21,827 nucleotides of DNA, from the NCBI GenBank assembly GCA_048213135.1, contig PS015332.1:1-21827 (forward strand), in the 5' to 3' direction. The notes beneath the pieces were generated by a model, which had not been told where the DNA came from, did not search any database, and saw nothing but the letters and a program-made list of their open reading frames with translations. The position numbers and the translations under genes were made by a program. Below, in pieces: positions 8,762 through 17,639 of the stretch; the stretch's first letter is position 1; each line of letters opens with the position of its first letter. Source of the stretch: Reclinomonas americana ATCC 50394. Taxonomy: Eukaryota > Jakobida > Jakobea > Jakobida.

Positions 8762-9659
8762 AAGAGTAAGGACGCAGAGAGAGAAGAAGGAGAACGAGAG
8801 TGAGAGAAGCGCAAAGACAGCATGCACAGAAAAACACTTTCATCTTCTCTCCCTCTCTCTTCACTCCCTCTCGCTCTCTCCTCCTTCTTCCTCTTCTTCT
8901 TCGTCTCTCTCTCTCTCTCTCTTGCACACTCGCATGCATGAACAGAGGAAGAGAGAGAGAGAACGCACGCATGTCTTTCTTCTCTTGTCATGATGTGTTT
9001 GTCATGACATGTGCGCGCCCCTTGCAGTATCATGTGGTCGGACGTGCGTCTTGGCGCGCTGGAGTTTGTCGTGCACGACGAGTTTGCTGGCAACAAGATT
9101 TGGAGGTGTGTGTGTGCGCGTCTATCTGTTCGGTCTCATGTGAACATCGTCTCACTCGCTGTGTGTGTGTGTGTTATGTGCAGCATGGCGCCGAGCAGCA
9201 GTGGTGGTTCCTCGCACTCTGTGTGGATGTGAGTGACTGCATGCGCGCGTTTCCGTTGGAGAGAAAGTGTGTTGTTGATTCCTGTGCATGCAGTCAATTG
9301 CACAAGGTCGAGGATGTGGATGCGGTGGTGGCCAACGCGGCGTCTCACGGAGCGAAGGTGATCGTGGAGGTTCGTTCATACGTACTTGCTCTCAATCGTG
9401 GCGCCCACACGCACACACTCGCTCAACTCTTGCCCGACGCAGCCGGCGGACCAATTCTGGGGCGGTCAGTGTCGCGTTTCTCGTCTCACTCGCATGCTCT
9501 CTCTGACGCGGTGTGCATGCAGACCGCTGCGGCAAGGTGGAAGACCCGTATGGCCACCACTGGTTCTTTGGCGCGCGCATTCCCAAGGCGGAGGGCGACG
9601 CCGCCGCCGCTGCTGCTGCTTCCGACGAGTCGAAGGCAGACGAGAGCAAGACCGAATGA
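8027..9659 (+). CDS. PhnB-like glyoxalase-fold (VOC superfamily) protein, copy A
   Basis: Exons: 8027-8102, gap, 8556-8607, 9028-9105, 9184-9228, 9294-9369, 9443-9464, 9523-9659. Motifs in order: LTPHLPVHNAAAALEWY, KAFGAETKAKF, FVVHDEFAGN, HKVEDVDAVVANAASHGAKV, PADQFWGDRCGKVEDPYGHHW. These are the hallmarks of PhnB-type proteins (one vicinal-oxygen-chelate domain, two beta-alpha-beta-beta-beta repeats). The tail is Ala/Glu/Lys-rich (AAAAAASDESKADESKTE). Exon lengths 78 and 45 nt equal those of the paralog at 9796-11013, and 76+22 equals its single 98-nt exon, so this copy carries one extra intron (9370-9442). Copy A has IMWSDVRLG where copy B has IMHAMMKLG, so a possible metal-ligand His is missing. 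Substrate unknown. The product would be about 161 aa if the gap is non-coding. Confidence 0.8.
8103..8555. other. 453-N assembly gap inside glyoxalase-fold gene A
   Basis: Joining the two flanks directly gives TGG TAT GCC AAG GCG TTT (WYAKAF), in frame and as expected for the family. The gap therefore hides an intron or is spurious, rather than hiding coding sequence. Confidence 0.7.
8608..9027 (+). repeat. Microsatellite-rich intron of glyoxalase-fold gene A
   Basis: This 420-nt intron contains a G/A-rich block, (GA)n at about 8726-8760, then CT-rich sequence with (CT)n at about 8904-8922 before the CTTGCAG acceptor. GA followed by CT can fold back as an imperfect hairpin. No coding content seen. 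Confidence 0.7.
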
Positions 9660-9795
9660 GCAATCACCTCCGTTTCCCCTTTCACTCCCCCACACCGCGC
9701 CATGACGACGCTCCTTTTTCGTTGTTCACTCATCAATTAAAAATTATGACGAGAATGGCCCTGCGTCGTGTTGGAAGATGCGCCTCGACGGACCA
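9660..9795. other. Convergent intergenic region between the two glyoxalase-fold genes
   Basis: These 136 bp separate two facing stop codons. The AT-rich AATTAAAAATTATGAC near 9736 could serve 3'-end formation on either strand. No gene seen. Confidence 0.5.
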
Positions 9796-10507
9796 TTACA
9801 CATCGTCGCCCTTCTTCTCGCCCGACGCATCGGTCGCCGACTCGGCCTTGCGCAGCGACGCACTGATGCCCCAGTGGTGGCCGTACGGGTCCACAATGGC
9901 ACTGTGCAAGCGGAGCGGGGCTGGTGAGTACACAAACGCAAGAGTAGAACAGTGCGTGTGACAAGAACAAACCCGTAGTGTTCTGTTCACGCAGCAGGAA
10001 GTCAGCCACAAACCGCACGCCAGGCACAAGCATGACAAACAAGCACATGCGTACCTTGCCAGAACTGGTCAGCAGCCGGCACCATCACCTTGGCGCCGTG
10101 CTCCACAGCGCGCTTGATCAGCGCCTCCACGTCCGACGACTCCGGCACTTGACTGCAAACGATGGCAAAATGAGAGCACGCGCAACAAGGTGACCCTCAC
10201 TTCTCACTCCCCACTCACATGCTCATGCGCACCGAGGCCTCGCCCACAGTCGTCGGCGCCAGACTGCAAAATGAAGAAGAAAAGACAAGCGAATGTGAAT
10301 TCCCCCGGTTTACGGAAATCCACGCTCGCCACGCACGCACCTCCACATGTTACCCTCGGGGAACTCGTCGTGCAGCACAAACGGCTGCTCACCGAGCTTC
10401 ATCATGGCGTGCATGATGCTGCATGCATGCATGCATGGATGAGCGCGGGCGCGAGCACTCCCGCAATGCACGATGCGCAAACCCTCGAACACACATTCAT
10501 CACACTC

Positions 10508-10544
<37 letters not shown>

Positions 10545-11013
10545 TCTTCATTATACACTGCGCTTCAAGGATTCGCAGGAGCACGCAACACACATGCCAG
10601 CGAATGCAAGCGCAATCTCACAAATTTCTGTCACTCACACTCTCTCACTCTTGCCCTATGTGCACAACTCTGCACCCCCCTCTCTCCTCTCTCGACGTGC
10701 ACAATCTGCACGCATGACAAGCAACGCACAAGCACACACACATGCAAAGAAAGCGACAAAAGTGACTTTCTCTTTTCTCTCTCCTTCTCCCTTTTGCCTC
10801 CCCTTTGCCTGTCTCTCTCACTCACCGCCCATCCTCCGCCGCAAACGAAAACGCCTCCTTGGCACCCAGCGCCACCTGGTACCACTCCATGGCCGCCTTG
10901 CAATTGTTCACTGGCAAGAACACCATCATCTTGTCAAACGAGTACACTGGCGGCGACGACGACGCCCCAGCAGCAGCAGCAGCAGGCGCAGATTCCACGG
11001 CAGCAGACGACAT
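9796..11013 (-). CDS. PhnB-like glyoxalase-fold (VOC superfamily) protein, copy B
   Basis: Five exons on the minus strand: 11013-10826, 10418-10341, 10263-10219, 10152-10055, 9920-9796, giving an in-phase 177-aa protein. After an Ala/Ser-rich start (about residues 1-22) come VYSFDKMMVFLPVNNCKAAMEWY, AEDGR, IMHAMMKLGEQPFVLHDEF, ESSDVEALIKRAVEHGAKV, PAADQFWQ and VDPYGHHWGI, matching copy A block by block. A single domain suggests a homodimer, as is usual in this fold. Where copy A keeps the family-typical DQFWGDRCGKV, this copy has DQFWQAPLRLHSAIV, so part of the site has diverged. Its start codon lies only 75 bp from that of the NHL gene. Substrate unknown. Confidence 0.82.
10419..10825 (-). 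repeat. Microsatellite-rich first intron of glyoxalase-fold gene B
   Basis: The 407-nt intron contains (GCAT)n at about 10418-10437, a compound (CT)n(CA)n tract at about 10507-10544 and CT-rich sequence at 10765-10825. Several long frames cross it only because the repeats lack stop codons. Confidence 0.7.
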
Positions 11014-11088
11014 CTCTTCTCTCAGCTAAGCACGGCTTGGCACAAAGTTGGTTCGTTGTGTGGATTCTCGATTGGCACTTTGATCACG
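11014..11088. promoter_or_regulatory. 75-bp divergent region between glyoxalase-fold gene B and NHL gene
   Basis: This is the shortest head-to-head spacer in the window and must hold two transcription starts unless one lies inside a neighbouring 5' exon. It contains TTGGCACAAAGTTGG. No TATA box seen. Confidence 0.45.
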
Positions 11089-13918
11089 ATGCTGCGCGCT
11101 CGTCTTCCGCTGCTGCTGCTCCCGTGGACGGCGAGCACGCGGGCAACTGCGCACAGGTGGATGCCACCACTGGCGGAGTGGCTTGTCAGGCGAGTCTCTT
11201 CCCTCTTTCTCTCTCTCTGTTGCCTGCATCTTTGTCTCACTCTTGCATGTGCCCAGTGAGCCTGCACTGCTGTGGCATCGGCTGAGTGCTGCGGTGTTTG
11301 GCATGCACTCAGAGGCTGATCGTGCGCTCCTGCTGCGGTATCGGTTACCGCTGACGGTGTTGTCGGAGGATGAAGTTGCATGCTTTCACCACTCTCTCTC
11401 TGTCTCTCTGTGCCCTCCATCTCTCATCGTCTGCGCAGGCGCGACAGCATGTGGGCGACGAGTGGCCGCCACCGGCGACTGCGCATGCAGTGTTCTTGCC
11501 CAACGATGGCAATGCGCCGCCGCGTGTGTTTGACTGTGTTCGCGCGGCCGCGGCCGAGGCGTTGGAGTATGTGAAGCGATGCGATGACGGTGATGAGCGG
11601 GTGTGGGAGCAGCGAAGGCTGGCCACGCCGGCGGTGTTGCATCCGCTGGCGAGGTCGCTGGACGCCGTGCGTGTGCAGGAACCGAATCGATTGTTGTCGT
11701 CGGCTGGTGCGTGCTTTGGCCAAAGGTGGGATGCTTGGTTTTCTGCTCAACTGTGGCGGCGTGCAGCACGAGTACGACGCTTCCCCGATCGTGGTCTGCG
11801 TGTGGTGTGCGATCCGTTGCGGAACCGCGTCTTGGTGATCACCGACGAGGACCCAGCTCGTGTCTTGCATGTGGTATGATCTGATCGTCGCCAGTTGCAC
11901 GCACTCTCTTTGCTCATCGCTCTGAGCGCCACAGATTGGTCGTGGGCTTGGCGGGCGACTGGACGGCGACTTTGCCGAGGCGTGCCTGAACGGGCCGAGC
12001 GATGCCACGTGGTGCCCGCTGACCGGCCACCTGCTGATTGCCGACACTTATGTGCGTGCTCGGCATCGATGCCTTACCCCTCTTCCCTTTTTCCCTCTTC
12101 CCTCTTCCCTCTTCCCTCTCCCTTCCCCCTTCCCCCGCCTCTTCGTTTTACTCCCTTCTGACAAGTTCGTGCAGAACAACGCGATTGTGCGAGCCGACTT
12201 GGAAAATCGACAGCTGTCACTGGCGTTCAAACCGTCGCTGCCGGCCACGCTGCTGCATGACGAACTGGAGGAGGAATTCGCCGTCGTGTACGCCGACGTG
12301 AACACCGACATGGGCCACTTGTTTGCGGTGGATTCACGCGAACATGTGCCGGGTCGACGGCCCTCGTCGGCGTACACGGACTCGCCGCAGTACATCAATC
12401 GCCACCCCGCTGCACTACACACTGAAGAGGTTTGCAAGGTCGCCAAGGGTGCAAGGCAGTGCGTGAATTTCATGGTCTTTGTGTGTGCCTGTGCAGGACT
12501 GGACACTGTGGGCTGCCAGCGAGCATCCACTGTCGCCACCCTTGCTGGATTTCTTGTCACCGTCGCGCGCTGCTGCTCGGCGGCGCAAGGCACGCCACCG
12601 ACAGCTGACGAAGAACTGGAAGCAAGATCCGCGCATCACACTGGACGAGGGACCAGCACCGCCAGTCGTGCAGGCTACCGATGTCTCCTTTGTGGGCTTC
12701 CCGCGGCATCCGCGACCCGAGCATGAGAAGCTGCTGCCGCCCGACCTGGAGCTCGATCGCAACTTTCAGGAGCGCAGCACACGAGTGCGTGACATGTTTG
12801 TGCGACAGCGCATCCCCACAGTGGAGGAGCGTGTCGGCAAGACCAAGCTGCTCTCCGACACGATTCCACCGCGCGACGTGTGGCGACACGTGTTGCACGG
12901 CAGTGGCGAGTTCCCGCGCGCCGCCTTTCTTCGCCTCGACGACGAGGATGAGCTCAAGCTGAGGGTGGAGGCACTCGGTGGTGATCGGCGGTGGTGTGTT
13001 CACCTCGAAAGCGGCGCTGTGACAGAAGTTGCGGCGAATGTGGAGAACAAGGAGAGCGATGTCGCTGGTGATGGTGAGTGAGTGGCGATGTTGATCGCTC
13101 CTTCTTCTTGTCCTCTTGTCTATTCACGACCTCCGCAGCCTCGAGCATTCGCCTTGTCGACCCGACGGCACTTGGCTTTGCGGCCATGCGAACGGCGGAA
13201 ATGGTCGACTGGTCGCTGCTGCTGTTTGAGCACGAAACGGCCAGTGACAAGCGAGACGACACCACGGACAGCGGTGGCACTCTGTCGGTGGTGTCGCCGA
13301 CGAAATATGGCTTTCTCGGGCACGGCCGACAGCTGTTGATGCCACCGTGTCACCTGCAGCGCGGCTTGGCGCTGCTGAGCGTGTCGTTCGAGCTGCCGGC
13401 GGGGTGGCGCCTGAGTGCATCCGTGTCGACAGTCAGCGAGTTCCGCGTGGAGGGCAGTCTCGTGCTGGCGCTCACCGCCGACGGTGAACTGCGGCGAACG
13501 TGGGCCGGCCAAGACTATCTGTTCGAGGAGGCCATGCTGCACGACGTTGACCCCTCACTGGAGCGCAAGCAAGTGCACACGGAGCAGTGGTTCATGTCGC
13601 GAGTGCGGCAACTGCGCTCCGATCCGCACACGGCCACCACCCTGCTCAGCGTCTGCAACGGCATCGGCGAGGTAACTCGTCTCCCTTTGTGTGTTCCAGA
13701 CACGCACTCTTGCTGAATGTGTGCGACAGGTTCGCCTCGACATTGTCGTGTTCCTGGAGCACGACACCGAAGGACAGTGTTTCGACGCCATCCAACTAGT
13801 TGTTCCGGTGGAGAGCCCCGAAGACTCCAGCGCCACGCAGCCCAACAACACCATCGAATTCCCCAAGATCGCCGTGCTCACGAGGCCACATGATCGCTTC
13901 GCCTTGCCTGCACTATGA
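11089..13918 (+). CDS. NHLRC2: NHL-repeat protein resembling NHLRC2, with a shortened thioredoxin-like part
   Basis: Eight exons, 774 aa: 11089-11189, 11257-11374, 11439-11873, 11935-12051, 12175-12429, 12497-13073, 13139-13671, 13730-13918. Residues from about 50 (FGMHSEADRALLLRYRLPLTV, then WPPPATAHAVFLPNDG) resemble the second half of the thioredoxin domain of NHLRC2. NHL-like blades follow: FPDRGLRVVCDPLRNRVLVI and IGRGLGGRLDGDFAEACLNG..HLLIADTYNNAIVRADL. The C-terminal part (FELPAGWRLSA; VRLDIVVFLEHDTEGQCFDA) resembles the beta-rich C-terminal domain of that family. The CxxC-bearing first half of the thioredoxin fold is not seen; the protein starts with a hydrophobic, basic leader (MLRARLPLLLLPWTASTRA) that could be a targeting peptide. 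The first intron uses a GC-AG pair (AG|GCGAGT). The NHLRC2 link rests on motifs recalled by eye. Confidence 0.68.
11190..11256 (+). other. GC-AG intron in the NHL gene
   Basis: GTCAG|GCGAGT..TGCCCAG|T is the only way I found to join exon 1 (phase 2) to the open frame beginning GAG CCT GCA; otherwise exon 2 opens with TGA. The donor matches GT consensus everywhere except +2, as usual for GC-AG introns. Confidence 0.6.
12052..12174 (+). repeat. Intron of the NHL gene with a (TCTTCCC)n tract
   Basis: The intron between ..LLIADTY and NNAIVRAD contains tandem TCTTCCC-like heptamers at about 12078-12120, then more pyrimidine before GTGCAG. The tract strengthens the polypyrimidine signal; no coding content. 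Confidence 0.7.
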
Positions 13919-13998
13919 AACGGCGAAAACGCAACCGATGAAATTGTAGACTGACGCGCCGAATCCATACCAACTTTTTCATCACTCTTGCAAAGCAC

Positions 13999-14771
13999 AT
14001 GTCGGGCGCATCGTCATCGGCCTCGTCGGCTCCGTCGCGCACATCACCCGAGTACTACGTGCAGTTGCGTGTTGTTCTGTGCGGGCGGGGAGGAGGGAGT
14101 GTGCGAGTGGAGATGCAAGACATGTGCCATCGCTCTCTTTGCCCTCTCGCTCCCTCTCTCTCTTTCTACACTGTGTCACCTGTCTCTCTCTCCACCACTC
14201 TCCCTCTCCGCCCACGCCATGTTGTTGTGCGTGCGCGCACGACAAGAGTGATAGATGATGAGCCAACTTGCACATTGTGTGTTTTTGCGCGGGAAGACAT
14301 GTCGCACAACTCACTCACGTGAGCCGCGTGTGTCGTGCAGGGGCATTGCTGCGTCGCGAAAGTTCCTGGAGGAGTACGCTGAGCGCGCACAGCGCTTCTA
14401 CAGGGGATGCGAGAAGCCGAACCTGAAGGGTAAACACCTGCTTGTTGTCGGAGTATATCGCACAAGCACGCACCCTCACCGACGTCGACTTGTGCGTGCT
14501 CTCTCCAGAGTTCAACAGAATCGCCAAGGCCACCGCCATTGGCTTTGCCGCGCTCGGCGTGGGTGAGTGTCGATTCTTCGCACTGTGTGTTTGTTGCATG
14601 TGTTCTCTTGTCTCAACTGGGCTTGCGCGTGATGCCAGTGGGCTTTGCCATCAAGCTGCTGTTCATCCGTTGCGTCTCCTGTCTGTGCACTGGCTTGTCA
14701 TTTTTGGTAGCGTTGCTCACGTTTGTTTCTTTTGGGCATGAAATGCAGCGATCAACAACAACATTCTCTGA
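13999..14771 (+). CDS. SEC61G: Protein transport protein Sec61 subunit gamma
   Basis: Five small exons, 13999-14063, 14341-14429, 14509-14562, 14639-14668 and 14749-14771, give an 86-aa protein. After a Ser-rich start (MSGASSSASSAPSR) comes the family signature: FLEEYAERAQRFYRGCEKPN, then KEFNRIAKATAIGFAALGVV and the C-terminal GFAIKLLFIPINNNIL. This single tail-anchored helix clamps the Sec61 alpha channel in the ER translocon (SecE in bacteria). The length is close to the usual 68-80 aa plus the Ser-rich extension. Introns 1 and 4 (donors at 14064 and 14669) begin GTTGCGT. Because the protein is so conserved, the splice calls here are among the safest in the window. It follows the NHL gene on the same strand after 80 bp and converges on the PHD gene. 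Confidence 0.95.
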
Positions 14772-14952
14772 GCGGCTTGTTTCCCGACTTGTGTGTGTCT
14801 GTTGTTCGCGGTGTGCGTTTCTGTGGAATGCACATGGCGCGAGAAGAGGAAGTGAATGAGTAAGGAATTGAGTATGTTGTACTATTGGTGGCGTTGTGAA
14901 ACAGGTTGCAGGGGAGAGAGGAAGTTGATGGAGGGAGGAGGAGAAATGCCAC
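14772..14952. other. Convergent intergenic region, Sec61 gamma / PHD gene
   Basis: These 181 bp separate facing stop codons. Nothing but 3' flank is visible. Confidence 0.5.
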
Positions 14953-17515
14953 TCATGTGTGCGCCGGGGTGGTGGTGGTGGCGGCGGTTGTGGCTGCAGC
15001 TGCAGCGGCGGCGGCGGCAGTGACGGCGGCCAGCAGTGTGGCCTTGCGCGATCTGGCAGTGGTGGCTGGTGCGCTGGCACCTCGCAGATTTTGCACGACC
15101 ATCTCGTCCGACTCTGCACCCGCCCGCCGTGTGAGACACATTGCGCAGCAGTACCACCGCAGTATCAATGGCAGTTACCTGTCGGCTCAAACACGCACGC
15201 CATGTACTCGTCGGTCGCCAGCGACGAGTGGTCGGGGCACCAGCAGCGGAACGACTTGTCCGGATCGGTGGTGGTACTCATCGAGCACTTGGCCAGCACG
15301 GCACACGACAGGTGGTACGAACGCGGGCACTCCTTCTTGTCACAGCCGAGCGAGGCTCCGGTTTGGCGGCAATGCGCACAACGCTGCACAGCAGAAGCTG
15401 GTGAACAGACGGACAAGCACACTTGGAGTATCATCGCAACACCGCACCCGTCTCTTCGAGTCCGCAATCTCAGTGTCCACGTTGCGCCACCGCTGCCCGT
15501 CGAACCACATGTTCGAGTTCCACACCAGGCACTCCTCGTGTGCAAACAGCTTGCGCCCGTTCGACAGCGACAACTGCGTCAGTGACTTGTCCGGCAGCGC
15601 GCCGCTCTTGCAAAACACGCACTCGCGCTTCGCCGGTGGACCAGGCTCTGCGCACGCACCAGTGAGCACCACCAGCGCCGCTACGGTGCACTCCATGCAC
15701 GCAACTCTTGGCTTTCGTCGGCGGCGCTCCGGTCATCTTGCGGACCTTCTTGGCGTTCTTGAGCGTGTTGGCGGCAGTCTGCTCATCCGACGACTCCTCG
15801 TCCTTGCCAACGGAGGCACCGCGGTGGCTCGACCGGTCACGCAGCGACTGTTGACGCATCCGTACGCGCTCAGCCTCCTCCAACTCGGCGGCGAGACGCG
15901 CCACATCCTCGGCAGTCAGCTCCTGCATGACCGGTGGCATCGGCAACTGGGCAGTCATGGCTGCCATTTGTGCGGCCGCGGCCGCAGCCGCAGCGGCACC
16001 AGCTGACCGCTGCTGCCGTGAGACAATCACATCGTCCTCCGAGTCGCGCTCAGACGGTGGCGTCCGAGGCGCGCGAATGGCTGCGGAGGAAGAAAAGTGA
16101 GGCAAGGCGTCGGAATAATGAAAGAAGCACACAATTAATGCACCTCGGCGCGTCGCTGCGCGTTTCTCGGGCGGCATCTGGCCACTGGCGTCCTCCTGTG
16201 AGTTCTCACTCTGGCTCCACGTCCGCTTCTTGCCGACGTGCTCGTACTCGGAATATCCATCCTCCTCATGGTCGGCCGACGGTGTCACCGTGTAGTCCTC
16301 GGCCTCCACGTAAATGTGATCGGGGAAGCTCATGCTGCAGCACGCAACACGTGAGTACTCTATATAGACAGCACCCAACAACCTGTCCGCCTCCCTCTCT
16401 CTCACCTGTTCTCGGTGACCGGGCTGGACACAAACATGTCGGCATCGGAATCCTCGTCCACATCGTCGTACACCACCTCGCCCTCGTCGTCCTCGCCCAC
16501 AAACTCGTTCGACACGAGAGGCACCAGCGAGTCGGACCGTCCAACGACGGCAGCACGAGCAGCGGCGACACGACGCTCCGGCAACTGCGCCACCTCCGCG
16601 ACGAACCGCATCGGCGCCGACACGAGATCCAGCTGCGGATGCTTCACATCGGCATCAATCGAGAAGCTGAAGCGACACTCCCCGCCAGCGGCAAGCACCG
16701 CCGCAGACACCGGCGGCGGCATCACAAACGCCAGCAAGTGACGCGCGGCAAACACCACATCGCACGACAACTGTTTCCCATCAATCATCAAATCCACGCG
16801 CGTGTTCCGCAGCCGATACGGCGACACCGACGCCGCGTTGCCGTACTACATACCAGGAGGAACAGAGGTAAGGCACAGAGAAGCAACTACACTACACAGC
16901 AGAGCCACACGCAACATGGTCAACAAACGTCGCGCGCATCACAAACGGTGTGCCCGCCGACACCTGCAGCCACGCGACCGCGGCCTCGCGACGCGACACA
17001 TTGCCAAACACATCCGTGACACTCACACTGTGCGGCGGTCCGGCCGCCATCAACACCGGCACACGCACTGGCGCGAGTGCCGCATCACCCGCAAACACCA
17101 CATCCAACACGCGATCCTCACACGGACTCTCGCTATCCGCCAACTCCGTGGATGTCATTGGCAAGCGGAGGAACACAGAGCGCCCTGTGTGTATGTATAA
17201 GTAACTTGTGTGTGTGTGTGTTTGTTGAGAAACTGCGTGTGTAAAAGCACCATCTGCTCTGACTGAGACTGGAGCAATGACGCCCAAGTCGCTGCTCTTC
17301 TCTGCGTGCACCAGAGAGACGCGGAAGCGCCAGGAGGAGGCAGGTGCAGAGCACAATGAAGTCGGGATGCGCAGCTGTGCACACACACACAGAGGCAAAG
17401 TGAGACAAGAGTGTGTTTGCCGCACACTCCTTCTCTCACACACACAGCGCACCTCAAGCAACGGCAAGTCGTGCCCGACAGTGCCCAGCACAGGCAGCGG
17501 CGAGAGAACTTCCAT
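14953..17515 (-). CDS. Extended PHD-finger (ePHD) protein with an unrecognised N-terminal domain
   Basis: Nine exons on the minus strand, 675 aa: 17515-17453, 17374-17251, 17184-16916, 16845-16406, 16334-16144, 16080-15706, 15647-15448, 15383-15179, 15113-14953. The C-terminal third holds an extended PHD module: a C2HC pre-PHD (CVFCKSGALPDK..KLFAHEECLVWN) and a PHD-like C4HC3 part (CAHCRQTGASLGCDKKEC, YHLSCAVLAKC, CWCPDH), as in PHF6, BRPF and KDM4 proteins, where it binds nucleosomes or nucleic acid. Before it lie a charged nuclear-type region (EKRAATRR, SERDSEDD, KNAKKVRKMT) and an Ala run. Residues 1 to about 300 look beta-rich (FRVSLVHAEKSSDLGVIAPV; VSVTDVFGNVSRREA) and then acidic (DDVDEDSDADMF); I recognise no family there. 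The tail is Ala/Thr-rich. Two introns (donors at 16915 and 15705) begin GTTGCGT. The first three exons are less certain. Confidence 0.8.
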
Positions 17516-17639
17516 GTCGGAGATTCAGCACACACTTGCTGGTGTTTGCCTCGGGAAATGGCGCGGAATTCGTCTCGTCTACAATACGTTTCCCGGCCTA
17601 CATAACGGAGTTGTGTGCGGGGTTGACGCACACAAACAA
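17516..17639. promoter_or_regulatory. 124-bp divergent region, PHD gene / citrate synthase
   Basis: The two start codons face outward. Position 17513-17516 is CATG, so an ATG exists on both strands there; I use the minus-strand one for the PHD gene. The plus-strand ATG at 17514 is in frame with citrate synthase and could extend it by 42 residues, but that extension has no targeting-peptide or family similarity that I can see. Confidence 0.5.

Noticed and set aside
8000-9096. Long minus frames of 275-352 codons crossing the gap
   Set aside because: They are held open only by N positions and by GA/CT repeats.
10418-10437. GCAT repeats as a possible CRISPR or attachment site
   Set aside because: It is a simple tetranucleotide repeat in a eukaryotic intron with no spacers.
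10423-11259. Overlapping 270-278-codon plus frames with His/Thr/Ser-rich products
   Set aside because: They arise from CA/CT repeats in the intron of glyoxalase-fold gene B and run antisense to its exon 1.
13926-13932. GTTGCGT on the minus strand downstream of the NHL gene
   Set aside because: It is intergenic with plus-strand genes on both sides, so it is probably a chance match.
14906-16006. 366-codon plus-strand frame
   Set aside because: It is antisense to the ePHD exons, whose Cys/His spacing is convincing.
16341-16347. A further GTTGCGT on the minus strand
   Set aside because: It lies inside an intron of the PHD gene just before the CTGCAG acceptor, not at an exon edge, so I do not count it as a donor.
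17277-17639. N-terminal extension of citrate synthase from in-frame upstream ATGs
   Set aside because: The region is better explained by the first exons of the divergent PHD gene; no targeting peptide is evident.
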